64,000 nucleotides of DNA, from assembly GCA_002914845.1 (NCBI GenBank), contig JXTC01000025.1, positions 303,901-367,900 of the forward strand, read 5' to 3'. The notes beneath the pieces were generated by a model. The model made no database searches and was not told the DNA's origin. It was given only the letters and a program-made list of their open reading frames with translations. This document shows positions 36,131-49,390 of the stretch, one piece after another (within the stretch, counting starts at the first letter, position 1; each line of letters starts with the position of its first letter). Source of the DNA: Trema orientale. Its lineage: Eukaryota; Streptophyta; Magnoliopsida; Rosales; Cannabaceae. The position numbers and the translations under genes are program-made.

Positions 36131-37700
36131 GGCAGAGAAAAGAGACATTGAGTGAAAGAAAAGGACAGAGAAAAAGAAAAAAGGAAAAAGAAAATTCTTT
36201 GCTTGTATATTGCAGCAATTTCAAAATGAGAGAAAAGAAAAAGGAAAATCGTACATGTGTTAGGTTGGGCATTTTTTTTTTATTATTGTCGTTATTACAT
36301 CATATATACGTACTGTTCCGTTATTTTCAAGCTTCAAGATGACTACGAGTGGTTGGGAAGATCAAGGGACTTTTGCATTCTGAAAATATTTGTCATTAAG
36401 AAATCAATCAATTGGCGCTTGTGTATTGGCTAAGTGGTTGAGTTAATCATTTTTTAATTGTTAAGTGTTGATAGAGACTCTTACACTATCTAATAGATGG
36501 TAGTTTTTTGGGATACAAATGACTTTTTCAGAAGGGGTTTATATCACTTAAAACTTTTTTTCCCAGTATTAATTAGATCTCTATTTTATATAGGCACTAG
36601 GCAGAGAAAAGACATATTGAGAAAAAGAAAAAGGAAAAAGGAAAAAGAAAAAAAAAATTTCTTTGCTTGCATATTGTAACAATTTCAAAGTGAGAGAAAA
36701 GAAAAAGAAAAATAATGCACGTGTCAGGTTGGGCTTTTTTTTTTATTATTATTGTTGTTATTACAGCATACATACGTATTCTGTCATTATTTTCAAGCTT
36801 CAAGATAATTGGTAGGATCAAGAGACTTTTGTATTCTGAAAATATTTGTCATTAAGGCTATGTTTGGCAGAATGAAATTCTCCTTGTTCTTTTATTCTTC
36901 AATATTTATATATTTTCTATGTTCCTTGAAATTATTGTTTGATTGATTGATGCAAAAGGCCATTGTTCAATTTATCAAAATAATATATTGCCATTTAGAA
37001 TTTCAAATCCGTAATTCTTTGAATGTTCTAATGCAAGTGGTAAACTGACATACTTGATTATAAAAGAGATTTTCAATTTATGTCATGAAAATATATAATC
37101 TAGTCTAAATGAACCGAGCTTATGAGTTTGTTGGCTAGAATTGGTAGTCTCTCTAAGGGATGGAGAGGAGTGAGGGAAGAACAAAATTCTTCCGTTTGGC
37201 AAAGGGGAGACGAGAAGGGAGAGGAGAAGTGGAGGGGAGAGGACTCCCTCCGGTACCACCATATTGCATCCTTCCAAAGTTGGAAGGATTGAAGAGGAGT
37301 GAGAGTGAACAAAAATTGAATTGACCAATTTATCCTCAGAAATAATTATTTAAAAAATAATATAATAGGTAATATAGTAATTTTATAAATAAATACTCTC
37401 TATTCATCCCATTCTCTATCTTTTTTACCAAATAATATAAAGGATTCTTACTCTCCTCCCCCTCTATTATATTCTCCTTCCTTCCTAAACTCCCTATCCT
37501 TTCTACTCTCCCTCTCTCTTACCAAACATAGCCTAAGAAATTAATTGCTGCTTGTGTATTGACTAAATGGTTGATTTAATCATTTTTTAATTGTTAAGTT
37601 TTGACAGAGACTCTTACAGTATCCAATAGGGAGATGGACCTAGATGATAGTTTTTTGGGATACCAAATGACCTTTTCAGAAGGGTTTATATCCCTTGCCG
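36128..37700. repeat. local duplication of the promoter flank of gene B, second copy split by a MITE
   Basis: 36128-36550 ('aggcagagaaaagag..', 'cttgcatattg', 'cgtgtcaggttgggc', 'gaaaatatttgtcattaag', 'cttttcagaaggg') recurs at 36597-36855 and, after the inserted element, at 37534-37700. The duplication is imperfect and also includes short purine-rich runs. Confidence 0.8.
36856..37533. mobile_element. PIF/Harbinger-like MITE, 678 bp, TAA target duplication
   Basis: Ends GGCTATGTTTGG and CCAAACATAGCC are perfect inverted repeats, with TAA on each side (36853-36855, 37534-37536). The neighbouring copy of the host repeat at about 36390-36405 reads 'gtcattaagaaatc' without an insert: an empty site with a single TAA. 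The body contains a G/A-rich stretch (37150-37250) and its complement-like CT-rich right half (37440-37520). No transposase. Confidence 0.88.
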
Positions 37701-40061
37701 ACTCTAAATTTTTTTTTCTGAGTATTAATTAGATCTCTAATCTTTTTTCTAAAAATAATTTTTAGACTACTAATTTTACACATTCATATCACTTTAGTCC
37801 CTTTTTAACTTTTTCGTCCAAATTAGCCGTTATTTAAAAATTTTATTAGGTCTAAGGTGTTGGTAATCAAATGGCAAAAACTGTCAAATGAAGTTGTTTT
37901 GAGAAAATTAAAAAGTTATTATAACAGGTATACTGATATCGTAAAAAACTTGCTCTAATAAATTTTAAAGATCACTCACAACGGATTTGTGCAGGCCGAA
38001 AATCTAAATTTAGAAGCTTTTTGTACTTGCGTCTTTTGGCCTAATTTTCCTTGTTGAATGTTTCTAGAACATTGATAGACATTATTGCTGAGGGATACTT
38101 TGATTAAGTTTCCATTTATAGCTTAATCTTCTCTTGATTATTGCTCATTATTACTTCAATTCTTAATCTATGATTCGTGACAGGTGTATGAGCAGAATTA
38201 AGGTGATATTTCGTCTACTTTGTTGTTAATTTATTTCAACTAATTAAGATATTTTTAATTAATGTAGTGAGCTATTTTTTCGATCTATTGAGATTTGCTG
38301 ATATGATTTGTTGCAACAGATCTGTGTTTTTCAGGAAATGTTCTCTTGATTAATTGATTCTTATTTATTATGAAATCATGTCATTAAGGAAAATATCTAC
38401 ATGTGTAAATAAGAGATTTCAGCTGATCAAGAAGAGCTAAATTCGTGGAGAACATTCCTTAATGCATCTAGATGCATTTCAAGGACAATTCACGAAAGCT
38501 ATTGTAATAACTTTCTGATTGTCTAAATAAAGAATAGCAATAGATTTCGTGGAATTCATTCCTTTCTCATTTTCAGCCTATTCACACTAGGGGAGCACGA
38601 AATTGGTACTGAAAATTTTTCTATAAAAGCTCAGCAAGTCTAAGAGATTTGTGTGTACTTCATTTGAGAGACAATACTCTTTGAGATAGCTTTTATTTGT
38701 AAGACATAGAGTTATTCTATTGCCATTGCGAAACTTTAAAAGTGCTAGTGAGTTTCCTTGGTTTCTTAGTTGAGTGCATTTATTCTTCAGGAGGAAGAAC
38801 ATTACATCTTCGGAAGGAGACAGATTTGGATCAGTGATGGGAGTTCACGTGTAAAGGATCAACAAGACGAGGGGAGCTCACTAAACCAGATTGATGGAAT
38901 TATTACAACACATTGCGATAATCGAAAAGATGGAGTCTTTTATTGCATTAGGCAATTGGTGTTTATAATTTTTATACTTTACTAATTTGTTTAATCTCTG
39001 GCTGTGACCCCATAGAGTAGGAGAGGTCCGAACCACGTTAAAAACGTCTCGTATTCATTTTTTATTTTCTTATTTTTGTTGCAACATATGCACTCATTGT
39101 TGAAACAATTTTTCTTACACGTGTTACAATATAATTAACAAATATTAATTAATCAATTAATTAATTATTTGATAATACTTAAAACAGATCTTTCAAATTT
39201 TGATATCATTTGCATCCTCAATCTTTACATAATGTATCACTTAGGTCCTTATTCTTTATTTTGTAGCTTTTGATTCCTTTAACTTTTATTTTTGAAATAC
39301 TTAAGTCTTTCTGAGTTAATTTTGAGTTAAAATCAAATTCTAATCAAATTTTACTAGATAAATTAATAAAAACTACAAACAGAATATTCAATACCAATAA
39401 GACAAATTTTGAAAGAGATCATATAGACAACAATATTATTTTTAGATAATTCCTAAGGATGACTAGCTATTTGACCATTTTTTAGCCTAAAACTTGGTAT
39501 GTGACCAAATTCAAAAGTTTATACCTAATTATCCAACTCAATTAATGACAAAAATAGAAATACAATATATTACTCAACTAAAACTTTAAAAGGAATAAAC
39601 ATTTAGTTATAATTTTTAAAATATGTACATCTACTTAAACTAATTTAAAAAAATTAGTTATTTATATAGTTTTATGATCTAATTATATTTTCTTACTACT
39701 AACAATATTATACGATTTAATGGTGATTTCTTACTAATGGTAGTAAAGTTCATTTTCCCTAATTCCGTAAACTCATTAACATGTTTTTTTAGTTAAAACT
39801 CATGAATAATAAAAGAAGTTTAAAAGCCTTTCAAATAACAAAGAGACATTAATTTATAGAAAATGATGGGCTTTGATAATGATAATAGTTAATAATACAA
39901 AAAATAGTATTTATGAATATATATCAATTGAGTATATATATAGATGTAACAGGAGAAAAAATATACTATTTAATTATGATTTCTTGTTAATAGTTGTGAA
40001 ATTTATTTTTTACAATTTTATGAACTCACAATCATTTAAAAATAGTCTAGAAGCCCCTTAA
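37701..40061. other. gene-free region with possible degraded LTR sequence
   Basis: Around 38400-39120 there is a TATA-like 'tataaaagctcagcaag' (38622) followed by 'gtgaccccatagagtaggag', a layout that recalls copia LTR ends. Neither LTR partner nor target duplication was found, so this is inference. The rest is AT-rich and empty. Confidence 0.35.
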
Positions 40062-40443
40062 CTAACAAATAAGCCTGAACAAAATAGTAAGAGGAATATG
40101 GCCATGTAGCATAGTTGAAGGGAGTCTATTGATGAGATACATAAAAGCTCGAAAAACATTACCCCAATACTTAAGAGGCATTAATACATTAGCCAGCAAT
40201 GTTAGAGAAGATTTAGTAAGATGACGATGCTTACATCCAGCCACACCATTTTTTTCATGAGTGTGAGGAGTATAAACCTTGTAAATTATACCACATGATT
40301 CCAAGTGAGCAATAAGAGCTTAAAATTCACCTCCCTAATCTGTTTGAAGGCCCTTAATGGTGTGATCAAGTATACCCTCTACTTGCCGTTAAAAATTGAT
40401 GAAAGTAGGGAGTGCATCAGACATGGACTTAAGCAATTTTGGT
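40062..40443 (-). pseudogene. Ty1/copia integrase fragment
   Basis: The minus frame reads ALPTFINF..., IKGLQTD then a stop, GGEF then a stop, and YTPHTHEKNGVAGCKHRHL, LANVLMPLKYWGNVF and YLINRLPS. This is the second half of the copia integrase core; the TDxGGEF Asp and the Glu region before the ERKHRH-like motif are recognisable but altered. No LTRs or other pol parts nearby; an isolated scrap. Confidence 0.85.
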
Positions 40444-43098
40444 ATATATTTCAATGAGTATCTAACTGAGTCATTTTGGAATTACTTTTGAATTTGGTAG
40501 TATTCATTAATTTGTCTAGTACAATTTGATTAGAGTTGGATTTTAACTGAAAATTAACTCACAAGGACCTAAGTGTTACAAAAATGAAAGTTTGTGGAGT
40601 CAAAAGTTACAAAATAAAGAATATGGACCTAAGAAATACATTGTGAAAAGGTTGAGGATCCGAATGATATTAAAATTGTTAAATAACAACTGAATTAGAT
40701 GAAAAATTAAAAAGGAACTAAAGTGATACGAATGTGTAAAATTTAAATACTACAAAAAAAGGTTGGAGATCTGATTAATATTAAAGGAAAAGGTTAGAGA
40801 TCATAGGTGATATAAACCCTTTCAAAAGGCTTTAAAATGACTTTTCTAAGACTATTTTTATTGCTCTAGCTCATGAATTAATTAAAAAGTCCTTCTAACA
40901 ACAAGCAAAGAATTAGTTTAGTCCTTTTTAGACACAAATATCCTATAAAGAAGGACGCGAATGCATGCATGCTTATAGCATTAAATAATAAAATTTTATT
41001 TCTTATCTCTCCTCTCAAGTAAAGAACTCACAAAAAAATATTATGAATTTTTTACTTGTTCCTTTCTCTCTCTGCAATTCCCATCAACAAGAAAAAGTAA
41101 GCAATTTTAAGTCTTAAACCGCCCTTCGAATCTCTACACCACCCTTAGTAGATACCATAGGCTATGGTAACAATCCTAATCATTTGTTTGAGGTAGGCCA
41201 GGATTCGATTTCTTGAATTTAAAATTAGTTTCATTATGAATTTACTTGTTTTGAACAAATCTGGAATTTTATGAAGTGATTTGAAAAATGTATTTCTATA
41301 TGGTTTTGAGCTTTGATTGATCTTAAACTACATACGAGATACGTCACACTGATTGGCATGCCATATATATATTTTTTGTACCATTTTCAGCAGGAATTGG
41401 ATTTTATAGGTTTTATTATAAACGGCTGTTATGTTGTCGAAGTTTTTTGAACTAAATGTTGCTTGACTAAAGAATATTACATGCTCAGTTTATAATTTGG
41501 TGAAAAATTATGCATATCTCTATTCTAGTCATTCATATAGCATTGTATATAGTACTGCATACATTCACAATACTTATGCAGCCATCAGACTTACAGTACC
41601 CCAGGTAGGGTGTCCAGACTTATGGTCACCTATATAGGTGGCTTGAACTTACGTGTAACCTAATTAGATATCTCGGACATATCACATAATTGTATTCATA
41701 GTTATATATAGATTTGAATAGATATGTACTTATTTTGAATTTATATTTTAACAATGGTTTGGAATATGTGAATCTTTTGATTATAATTTAAATTGGATTT
41801 CTGTAAATTTTCTTATATGAATTTCTAGCCATGCAGGACCTTAAAAATTGAGTGTTTCTATTTATTATTAAAATTTGTAATCGATTCTCTACTGGGCTTT
41901 GGCTCATACTCCCTTCTTCTCCTCAAGTGGCATTCAATGTGATCTGGATAAAGAAACCTAGAGTGAGGCATTGAATGCTTACTAGTATTATTTGTATTTT
42001 GGTAAATTCCTACTAAACTTGAGGATTATGGATTTAAGTAGGAATTAGATTTGATTATGACTAATTATATAAACTTATTTATGAGATTTGGACATGATCT
42101 GTATAATTTATGTTTATATATGATGTGGAATAGATGCTCGACGCATGATTATGGATTATTATCTTATTATTGTCTATTTAAAAGTAACGGATAACTGCGG
42201 GTTTATTTTACCTAAATATTTTATAGAGGTCATTTTGAAAAAGAATTAAAGTTTTGAAAGCTTTTCAACTATAAAATTTAATTTCAGTGATTCTAGTTTA
42301 TAAAATACCTATTCTGCCACTGAACTTGACTTCAGGCCAGGGCACTTCTTATTTTCTCTCATTGTCACCATCATCACACCATGTTCTCTACAAGTGATAA
42401 ATGGAGTTTCTATTTGAAGCCAATCGTTCGGAATCATACCATATTTGATCTTATGAGTGAAATATTTCCCCATCTTGTCAAGCTTGAGGACATCCATAAT
42501 AAAAACCCATATATGGTGAATTATGCCACATTTTATAGGCGAAATCCGCGTTTGATGAGCAACCACTTGAAATGCAAGCTTTGGACTTCAAAGAACTCAA
42601 CCCATCAATCCTAAGCGCTACAAAGGGGAGTTTCCTTAATCCCTTTTCTAATTTTTTGATTTCCTATACATTGAGAATAATGTTCATGATAAGCTTGAGG
42701 TTGTTTATGTTTACCTTGGTGACTTTCATTTTGCCCGATGATAAGAATTTTGGTTGAGATGGTGCATATCTTGTGCAAGAATATGAACATGGTGAGTTTA
42801 TTTTTAATTCTTTAGCGTTGTCATTCTTGATGGTGAAATCAGAATCCCTAGAATTTTGTATCTTTGATCGTTGATAGTTATTTTTTTGTCAATTTTTTTT
42901 TTTTGTTTTGCAAATTTTATCTTCAAATTTTTGAATAACCTAGTTAACAATTTTGGTTTTTAACCAATTTTAGAGAATCCTGGTGGACTAACACTCACTT
43001 ACACTTTATTACTTGTATATGATATCGTGCACTTGTGATTATTTTTACCGCCACATAAAGCACTCAAGATTAGGCATTCAGATACAATACTCGGAGAA
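40444..43098. other. gene-free region between copia scrap and gene C
   Basis: AT-rich. A block at 41560-41720 ('gtaccccaggtagggtgtcc..cacctatataggtggc') looks like an anonymous dispersed repeat. Small frames at 42309-42757 on both strands overlap and match nothing I recognise. Confidence 0.4.
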
Positions 43099-43158
43099 TA
43101 TGAAAAAAGAAAAAAAAAAGAAAAAAAAAAAAGCAGAGAGCTTCATGCATCATGCATA

Positions 43159-44022
43159 TCAAAACCGAACTTCGCCTGAGGTCATCCACTTCAGTTTCAT
43201 CACCTTGTTCAAGCCCTCATTGATGAATCTCGGTTTTGAAGAGGACTCCCCGAATTTCTTGCACGTCTCAAGTTTAGCTTCGTACTCTGTAATCTTCCTT
43301 TCAAGTATTATTGGGATATCGTCCTCAAGTAGTTTACTTACTTTGAGATAGAAGAAAGCCCTTGTGATCTCCTTCAGAAGTGCATTTAGAAAATCCATGT
43401 CAAAATTAGCTTCGTACTTTGCAAAATAATAATAGAAATACAAATCTTGAAGAAGATCTTCAGTAATGTCCATGAACAAAGTAGTGTGAATCTTCTTCAC
43501 GACTTGACACAGAAAAAAAAAGGTGATGCTCTTCATTGCCGGTGAGAAAAGAGAGCGCCGACTGATATCGCCATATTTGTGAAGTAAAGTTCTGAAAACA
43601 GCGACCAAAACAAAAGGTATCGAATAACCCTGAACATCAACAGTTTTCAATGCTAGATCGATTGCTTTTATTTTCAACTTTTTTCTCAAATAGCTGGAGA
43701 AAGAGTCATCTTCAAAGAAAGAAATGAACTGGCTCTCAGTAAAACTGGAAAATCGTAGAATCTCATCTATATTCTTGTCTCCTAAGTACTCAACTTGTTC
43801 TTTCACATGATCCTCATCCCAATAAAAACGATACCTAAGCTCGTGTACGTCATTTTCAGGTAGTTTATCTAATAAATCCTTTAAGGTCAAAAGAGGTCTG
43901 CCCTGCTCATTCTCTTCCACGGCCACGGGTGTATGATCTATTTCTTCGGGCAATTTCCAAATATCTTCTCGCACCATTTTGAGCTTCACATCTCTAAGGT
44001 CTCCCTTTAGTACATTTATAAT
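43159..44022 (-). other. exon 2 of gene C: unrecognised C-terminal region
   Basis: 287 residues beginning IINVLKGDLRDVKLKMVRED; the widely kept VGED is VRED here. Other blocks: TLKDLLDKLPEND, FYWDEDH, LKIKAIDLALKTVDVQGYSI and LNKVMKLKWMTSGEV. Closest to gene B. Confidence 0.75.
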
Positions 44023-46081
44023 CTGATTGCATTCAAAAAAATTAAAGGACATTAATACATATAAAAAGTCATTATGTTACGAAAACAAAGAAGATCCCAT
44101 GGAAGCTATAAATAGTCAGTTAAGCAAAAGACATATTGTCATTCAATTCAAACGCTTATTTTCTGATTATGTTTTGTAAATGTCGCAGGAAGTTAATTAA
44201 TGAACAATGATATTTTGTCGAATTAAAAATATATGATTTTCTTGTAAAAATTATTTATATATTCAGAACTGGGAGAGCTATTATATATATATATATATAT
44301 ATGAATGTATATACGAACACACATAAGATACGAGAATAGAAAAAGAAAATTCGAATATAGTTGTAAGAGAAACTTAAAGTCATGATATATGCATTGGCTT
44401 TTATGTTGTGCTGGTGATACTAGGGAATAACCGTTAAATTAAAGTTTCACAACTTACAGTATCAAGGACTAATCTTATTTAGAGATATTTTCTCGATAGA
44501 ATCTACAAACTGATATTTTCTTAGGATATGTCCATAGAAATTACAGTTGAGTAATTGGATTTTTTATAGCTTTCTACCTTTTAGCGGCATTTGTAGGTAT
44601 TGGATTTTCAATATTATCAAAAAAATTCGTAAACATTTGTGCTGTTTTTCAAAAGAAAAAAAAAAATCAGTAACTTTACTCCACGTGTGTTTTCTTCAAA
44701 ACAAATAAAGTCATGTCCTCAATATATAGATGAATATTAGGCAGAACTTTAATACATCAGGGTTACATCAATTTATTAGGCAGAACTTTATTTTTTTGTA
44801 TCTTTTTTTTTTCATTGCTTCCTGTAAGAAAATAACTATAGTGTAATTTTGAATTAAACCACCATGTTTTGACGGAGAAAGTATCATCTTGACAACTATT
44901 GAACGAAGGTCAATTAAATAATTCTTTTTCGAAAGAAAACTAAGATATCAGAATTAATAATGAATACCAAGACGTACCTCAAAATTCACACAATTCACGT
45001 GGGCGAAAAAATTGCATTGATCACAATAATAAGCTCGAATTTGTGGATGTCTTTCTGTTTCACAGAGATCACAATAATATTCACCAGAATCATTCTCAAT
45101 GAATGAATCAAAAAGAAATAAGGGGTGTATGTGGTTCTCAGGTTTAATGGTATATGGTAATGGACCACATAATAGGTGGATGTTGAAGTCACAATCCATA
45201 CAACGAAACACGGAGGGACTGACAAAAAAGAATTCATTGGAATTGGAGATGACTGGTAGCTTGCAATCAGAGTTGTAGGAATTGCACTCAAGCCTGGTAT
45301 ACATTTTCTCCACGAAACAAAGACGATGCTCGTGATCTTCATAGTGAGCAATTGGTCTCACCTTGTTCGCATAGCATTGTTCACAGAACTTGAAATCACA
45401 CTGAGGACATTCAAAATAGAAGCAGTGTTCGTCACGCCTTGCACATGACCTGCATATACCAGGAAGCGATCTAGCGCGAAGGGAGAGCAAGCCATGACGG
45501 GAATGGAGGGGATGTAAGGTATGCTGTGGCAACTGATCAATGCATGATTTATGCAGAAAATACTTACATCTTGTGCAACCATAATAATAAACTCCGCCAC
45601 CAGATGCTGAGCTATTGGATCCACACGCAAAACAGTTGATTTCTGTATCTTTATTAGCATCTGTAGTGTCAACAAGAAATAACAAGTGGGGATGGGTAGA
45701 ATGTTGAATAATGCAGTCTTGTTGGCCTTCACGACATGTTTTTGCGGAGTTCGCCATCAGGGCGCATTGGACATCCATGTCAAAATCACATTCATCACAG
45801 CGGAAACTGGGAGTACCTCTGAAGTGTCGCAGACAAGAGTTACAACGGTATGAGATAGAAGCAGAGAAAGTGAGAGGGTGGCGAGGATGAAACCAGTGAT
45901 TGATCTTATTCGGCAAATTTACGCACGATTTGTGGACATAATAATACTTGCACAAGTCACAAACATAATAAGGAGCCGCCACCGAAGACTTGCATATTTC
46001 ACAAAGAGGATCGTCATTAATGATCTTACTGTCGCTCAGGTGCAAAATATGTTGTTGGGGACAATAATGTTGATTCTCCAT
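43159..46081 (-). CDS. DC1-domain protein C, two exons, with C-terminal region of unknown function
   Basis: Exon 1 is 46081-44978 (368 codons), exon 2 is 44022-43159 (287 codons and stop): 655 residues. Donor GAG|GTACGT, acceptor AATCAG|ATTATAAATG, phase 0. The start at 46081 (MENQHYCPQQHILHLSD) matches gene B. An upstream in-frame ATG at 46132 is less likely because it would lie before the inferred acceptor AACACAG|ATC at 46089. Six DC1 modules as in B. Duplicates with B extend through the intron (e.g. 'agagatattttctcgatagaatct') and the promoter, so C and B arose by one segmental duplication about 10.5 kb apart. Confidence 0.9.
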
Positions 46082-46088
46082 TTTTGAT

Positions 46089-46536
46089 CTGTGTTTATTC
46101 ACAAAGGACGTAGTCGGCAAAGGGCAAAACATTAAAAATTCAAATACGTGTATATGTATTTATATCTAAATAAATATGTAAAGAACTGGAGACAGGATAT
46201 TTTTTCGTTCCTATTATGGTTATTAATGTTCATTTTTGCGACTCGTATTATAGATATCCTAATATAAAAATAATAAATTGATTAACTAATAGCCAAGATA
46301 GATCGTTATATAAATTTTATGTCTAATTTTTTTGTAGAATATATGCGATTATAAATGAAAAGCATTAACTTCAAAATATGAAAAACATAAGCCTTTCAAT
46401 TTATCTATATATTATGTACATGTTCTAGCTAGTTACATGTTGCTTATGACAAAATTAAAGAATAAATAATTAAGGACACGTAATCCAACTAATAGCTACC
46501 TGAATTTAATTTAGAGGGTAAGAAGATTGGCTCACC
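46089..46536 (-). other. inferred 5'-UTR intron of gene C
   Basis: Donor GTGAGCC directly after exon end 46536 and acceptor AACACAG|ATCAAAAATG. Positions match gene B; length 447 bases. Confidence 0.5.
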
Positions 46537-46661
46537 AATGAATCAAGCATTCACAATGCAAACCGAAATAATCTCAGAAATCACAGCACCAAACATGAAA
46601 ATAATAGGAGTGAACTATTTCCCTGGGTTACGGGTGAAAGAAGAGATCGGTTTCTGCCCTG

Positions 46662-46668
46662 TTTTATA
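46662..46668 (-). promoter_or_regulatory. probable TATA box of gene C
   Basis: Minus strand CCTATAAAACAGGG, about 125 bases upstream of the inferred first-exon donor. Confidence 0.5.
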
Positions 46669-47008
46669 GGTAGGGAAAGGAGATAAAAGAAAATTCTTTG
46701 CTTGCATATTGCAATATTTTCAAAGTGAGAGAAAAAAGTAAAAGGAAAATCGTGTCAGGTACATTCTTTTAATTATCACTGTTAATTACAACAGACATAC
46801 GTACTCTTCCAGTATTTCCAAGCTTCAGCATACATATATACATAAGTCTTTCAATTTATCTATATATTATGCACCAAATTATTTTGTTGGCATTATTTTA
46901 GCAAAATTCAATTTTGAATTTAACTTCTATTATTTATTCTATTTGGTATCTAGGTAGTTACCAATTGAGGATAACTCAACTGGCCTAGAATTCTACAAGA
47001 AAAGTGGT

Positions 47009-47295
47009 CTTTAGAGACGAAAATGTTCGTCTCTAAGACCTAAGTTTTCGTCTCTAAATCTCTTTAGAGACGAAAAATATTTCGTCAATTAGTTGTCTCT
47101 ATTTCCTCGTAGCTAAAAGTTTTAGAGACGAAATTATTTTTTCGTATCTAATTTTTGATATTTAGAGACGAAATTTTTTCGACTCTAAAATACATTTGTT
47201 GTCTCTAAATGGTGTTTATAGTTGACAATTAAGTCATAGCTTAAAAACTTTTAGAGATGAAAATATTAAAAAATTTCGTCTCTAAATCTATTTCT
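47009..47295. repeat. subterminal inverted motif cluster 'tttagagacgaaa'
   Basis: About a dozen copies of TTTAGAGACGAAA or its complement TTTCGTCTCTAAA, more or less perfect, in both orientations within ~290 bases. Such clusters are typical transposase-binding subterminal arrays. Confidence 0.85.
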
Positions 47296-48514
47296 TTTCC
47301 GAAAAAAATATATATTTTATAATTCTTTTTTGCTCTGAATATTTTAATTATTTTAATTTATGATCATTTTGATTTATTTGACACTCTTATTGATATATAT
47401 TTAGTCATGAACATTGTTACTATTCATTAATATTAAAAACAAATAAAATGTCAACTATTAAATAAAATACAAATGTAGATTTCTAATATAAATATCATCC
47501 AACAAAATAACACAAGATTTTAAAGAAAGTATATCCTAAATACATAAAAAATAAATAAAAACATACGTAGCACTAATTAACCAGCCTTCATCGTCATTAG
47601 TCATTATCACAACATGGTTCTAGAGACAGTGTGTAGGCTCCTCAATCTTAAAGGTTGTGCAGGCTCTTGACCACTTTCACCTTATTGTTGCAGGAGAAAG
47701 GAACTTGTGATGAGAATATACAACAAAATTCCAATTCGACACAACAAATCCAAAAAACTAGAAGTTTTCTAATTAGCATCAGAAATAAGAACTACCAATG
47801 AAAAGGTCCATACATTACCTTGTAAACCTTGGAGAATTGTAATGATAGAACACAATCAGGCATCATGATTGAAATCAGTACAAATTTCTCTTACCCTGTA
47901 AACCTGCATAAGAAAAAAAAAGAAGCAACAAAAGGTCCATATAGAGCATGCCCCACAAAAATTAGACCATAAATGTTGTGATGATCATAAAATTAGCAAA
48001 CAATATTATGTGGTCATTCTTAATGTCCTGATCGAGTGAAAAGAATTTACTACTTGAAATATGATGATTTTAAGTGGCTACCACAAATGGACCGCCTTCT
48101 TGGAAATTTTTCTTTTTCTTAGAAATTTTGAATCAATTTCTTGAGTAATTGGGAATTTTTTTTTGAATATCCTTAATCTTTGATCCTTTAATATGGGAAA
48201 GTCGGCGTGTTTAGTCTCCTCTCTTAGTTGGAATCGGAAAGTGGCTCACACAGATTGTTCAACTTGAAAAACTTTTACTGCACTTGTTTGAGGTCACCAT
48301 ACCTCGTGAACTAAGGCTTAGGTACCTAGGGTTTGATATCACTAATTTTACCATTGCTTAAGACAACTTTCTGCCACCATTTTCATTCACTAACATTTTA
48401 TTTAGGGTGGACGCTACTGGTAGTATTCAAGAGCAGCACTTTTCGGCAAAGAGTTATGTTTGCCTTGATATTTGTTGTCTTTCATTAGGTAATTTTCCCT
48501 CTTAAAATTAACAG

Positions 48515-49390
48515 GTGGTGCAATACTACTGTTTGATATTTTTCCAAGTCACCAAGGAATATCCATAACAGTTGCTGTCACTGCATTGGCAGTAGTTGTA
48601 AGCTTCTTTCCTTTTCTTTTCTCTCTAGATTCTTTTTCATTTTTGCATTTTTGATATTCGTATAGCCTGAGAAAAAGCACCTGAAAACTTACGTTCAAAC
48701 TTTTTTCTTCTATTTTTTCGATTCTTTGGTCTTGATCTGTGTATTCTACACAAATTTTTGTCTATTTGAACATAAATAAAATTTGAATCCCTAGTCTAGA
48801 AAAAAACACAGGTATATATGACAAGTAATTCGGAAAAGTACCTGCACATGTTTCTTATTCTTTAATTTTTATTTTTATCTTATATCTTGAGTGTACATTA
48901 AGTTCCTGAAATAAAAGCTAATTAGCGTAAATGAAAATTTTTAGTCTTTCGCTTTTAAAAGAAATTTCTCTGGTGAAAAGCCTAGAGCTTTGGTTCAGAT
49001 TCTATTCAAAGTTTCTAATAGTACCCAGGCAATTATTCTTCAACATGGAAACTAATAATTGGAAAGTAGAAGGCTTAAAAAGAGCTAGAATAGGTGATTA
49101 AAACTATAGAATAGCTAGTAGAAGTCTATGACAGAATATTGATCCTAATGTTTGTAGTTCATGAAATATATAGAATTTTGTCTTATTATTATTCATGTTG
49201 GTCACACCAAATTTTTCAAGTTCCTCAGACAATTGGAATTTTTTTCTCTATTCCATGGAGGTCTACATTACATCGATTGTTTCATTAGCTCAATTTTAGT
49301 TTTTTAAATAATCAAGTTTTCTAATTCTGTATAATCTTATCTTTGTAGTGCAGCGGTAAGAAGACATATGTCCAAGGGAAGATAGATAAG
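48515..49390 (+). pseudogene. captured two-exon gene fragment inside the CACTA-like element
   Basis: Exon-like 48515-48597 (acceptor AACAG, donor GTAAGC) reads GAILLFDIFPSHQG then a hydrophobic stretch ISITVAVTALAVVV. Exon-like 49349-49390 (acceptor TTTGTAG, donor GTATGG) reads CSGKKTYVQGKIDK. The frames join in phase 0 across a 751-base intron. I do not recognise the parent gene. A possible earlier exon ends at 48488, but the gap to 48515 is too short for an intron. Confidence 0.45.

Noticed and set aside
36058..36342. 94-residue plus ORF rich in Lys/Glu/Arg
   Set aside because: Made by the purine tract in the promoter flank of gene B; low complexity.
40062..40304. Independent gene at the copia integrase ORF
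   Set aside because: It is an integrase fragment with stops just upstream at conserved positions.
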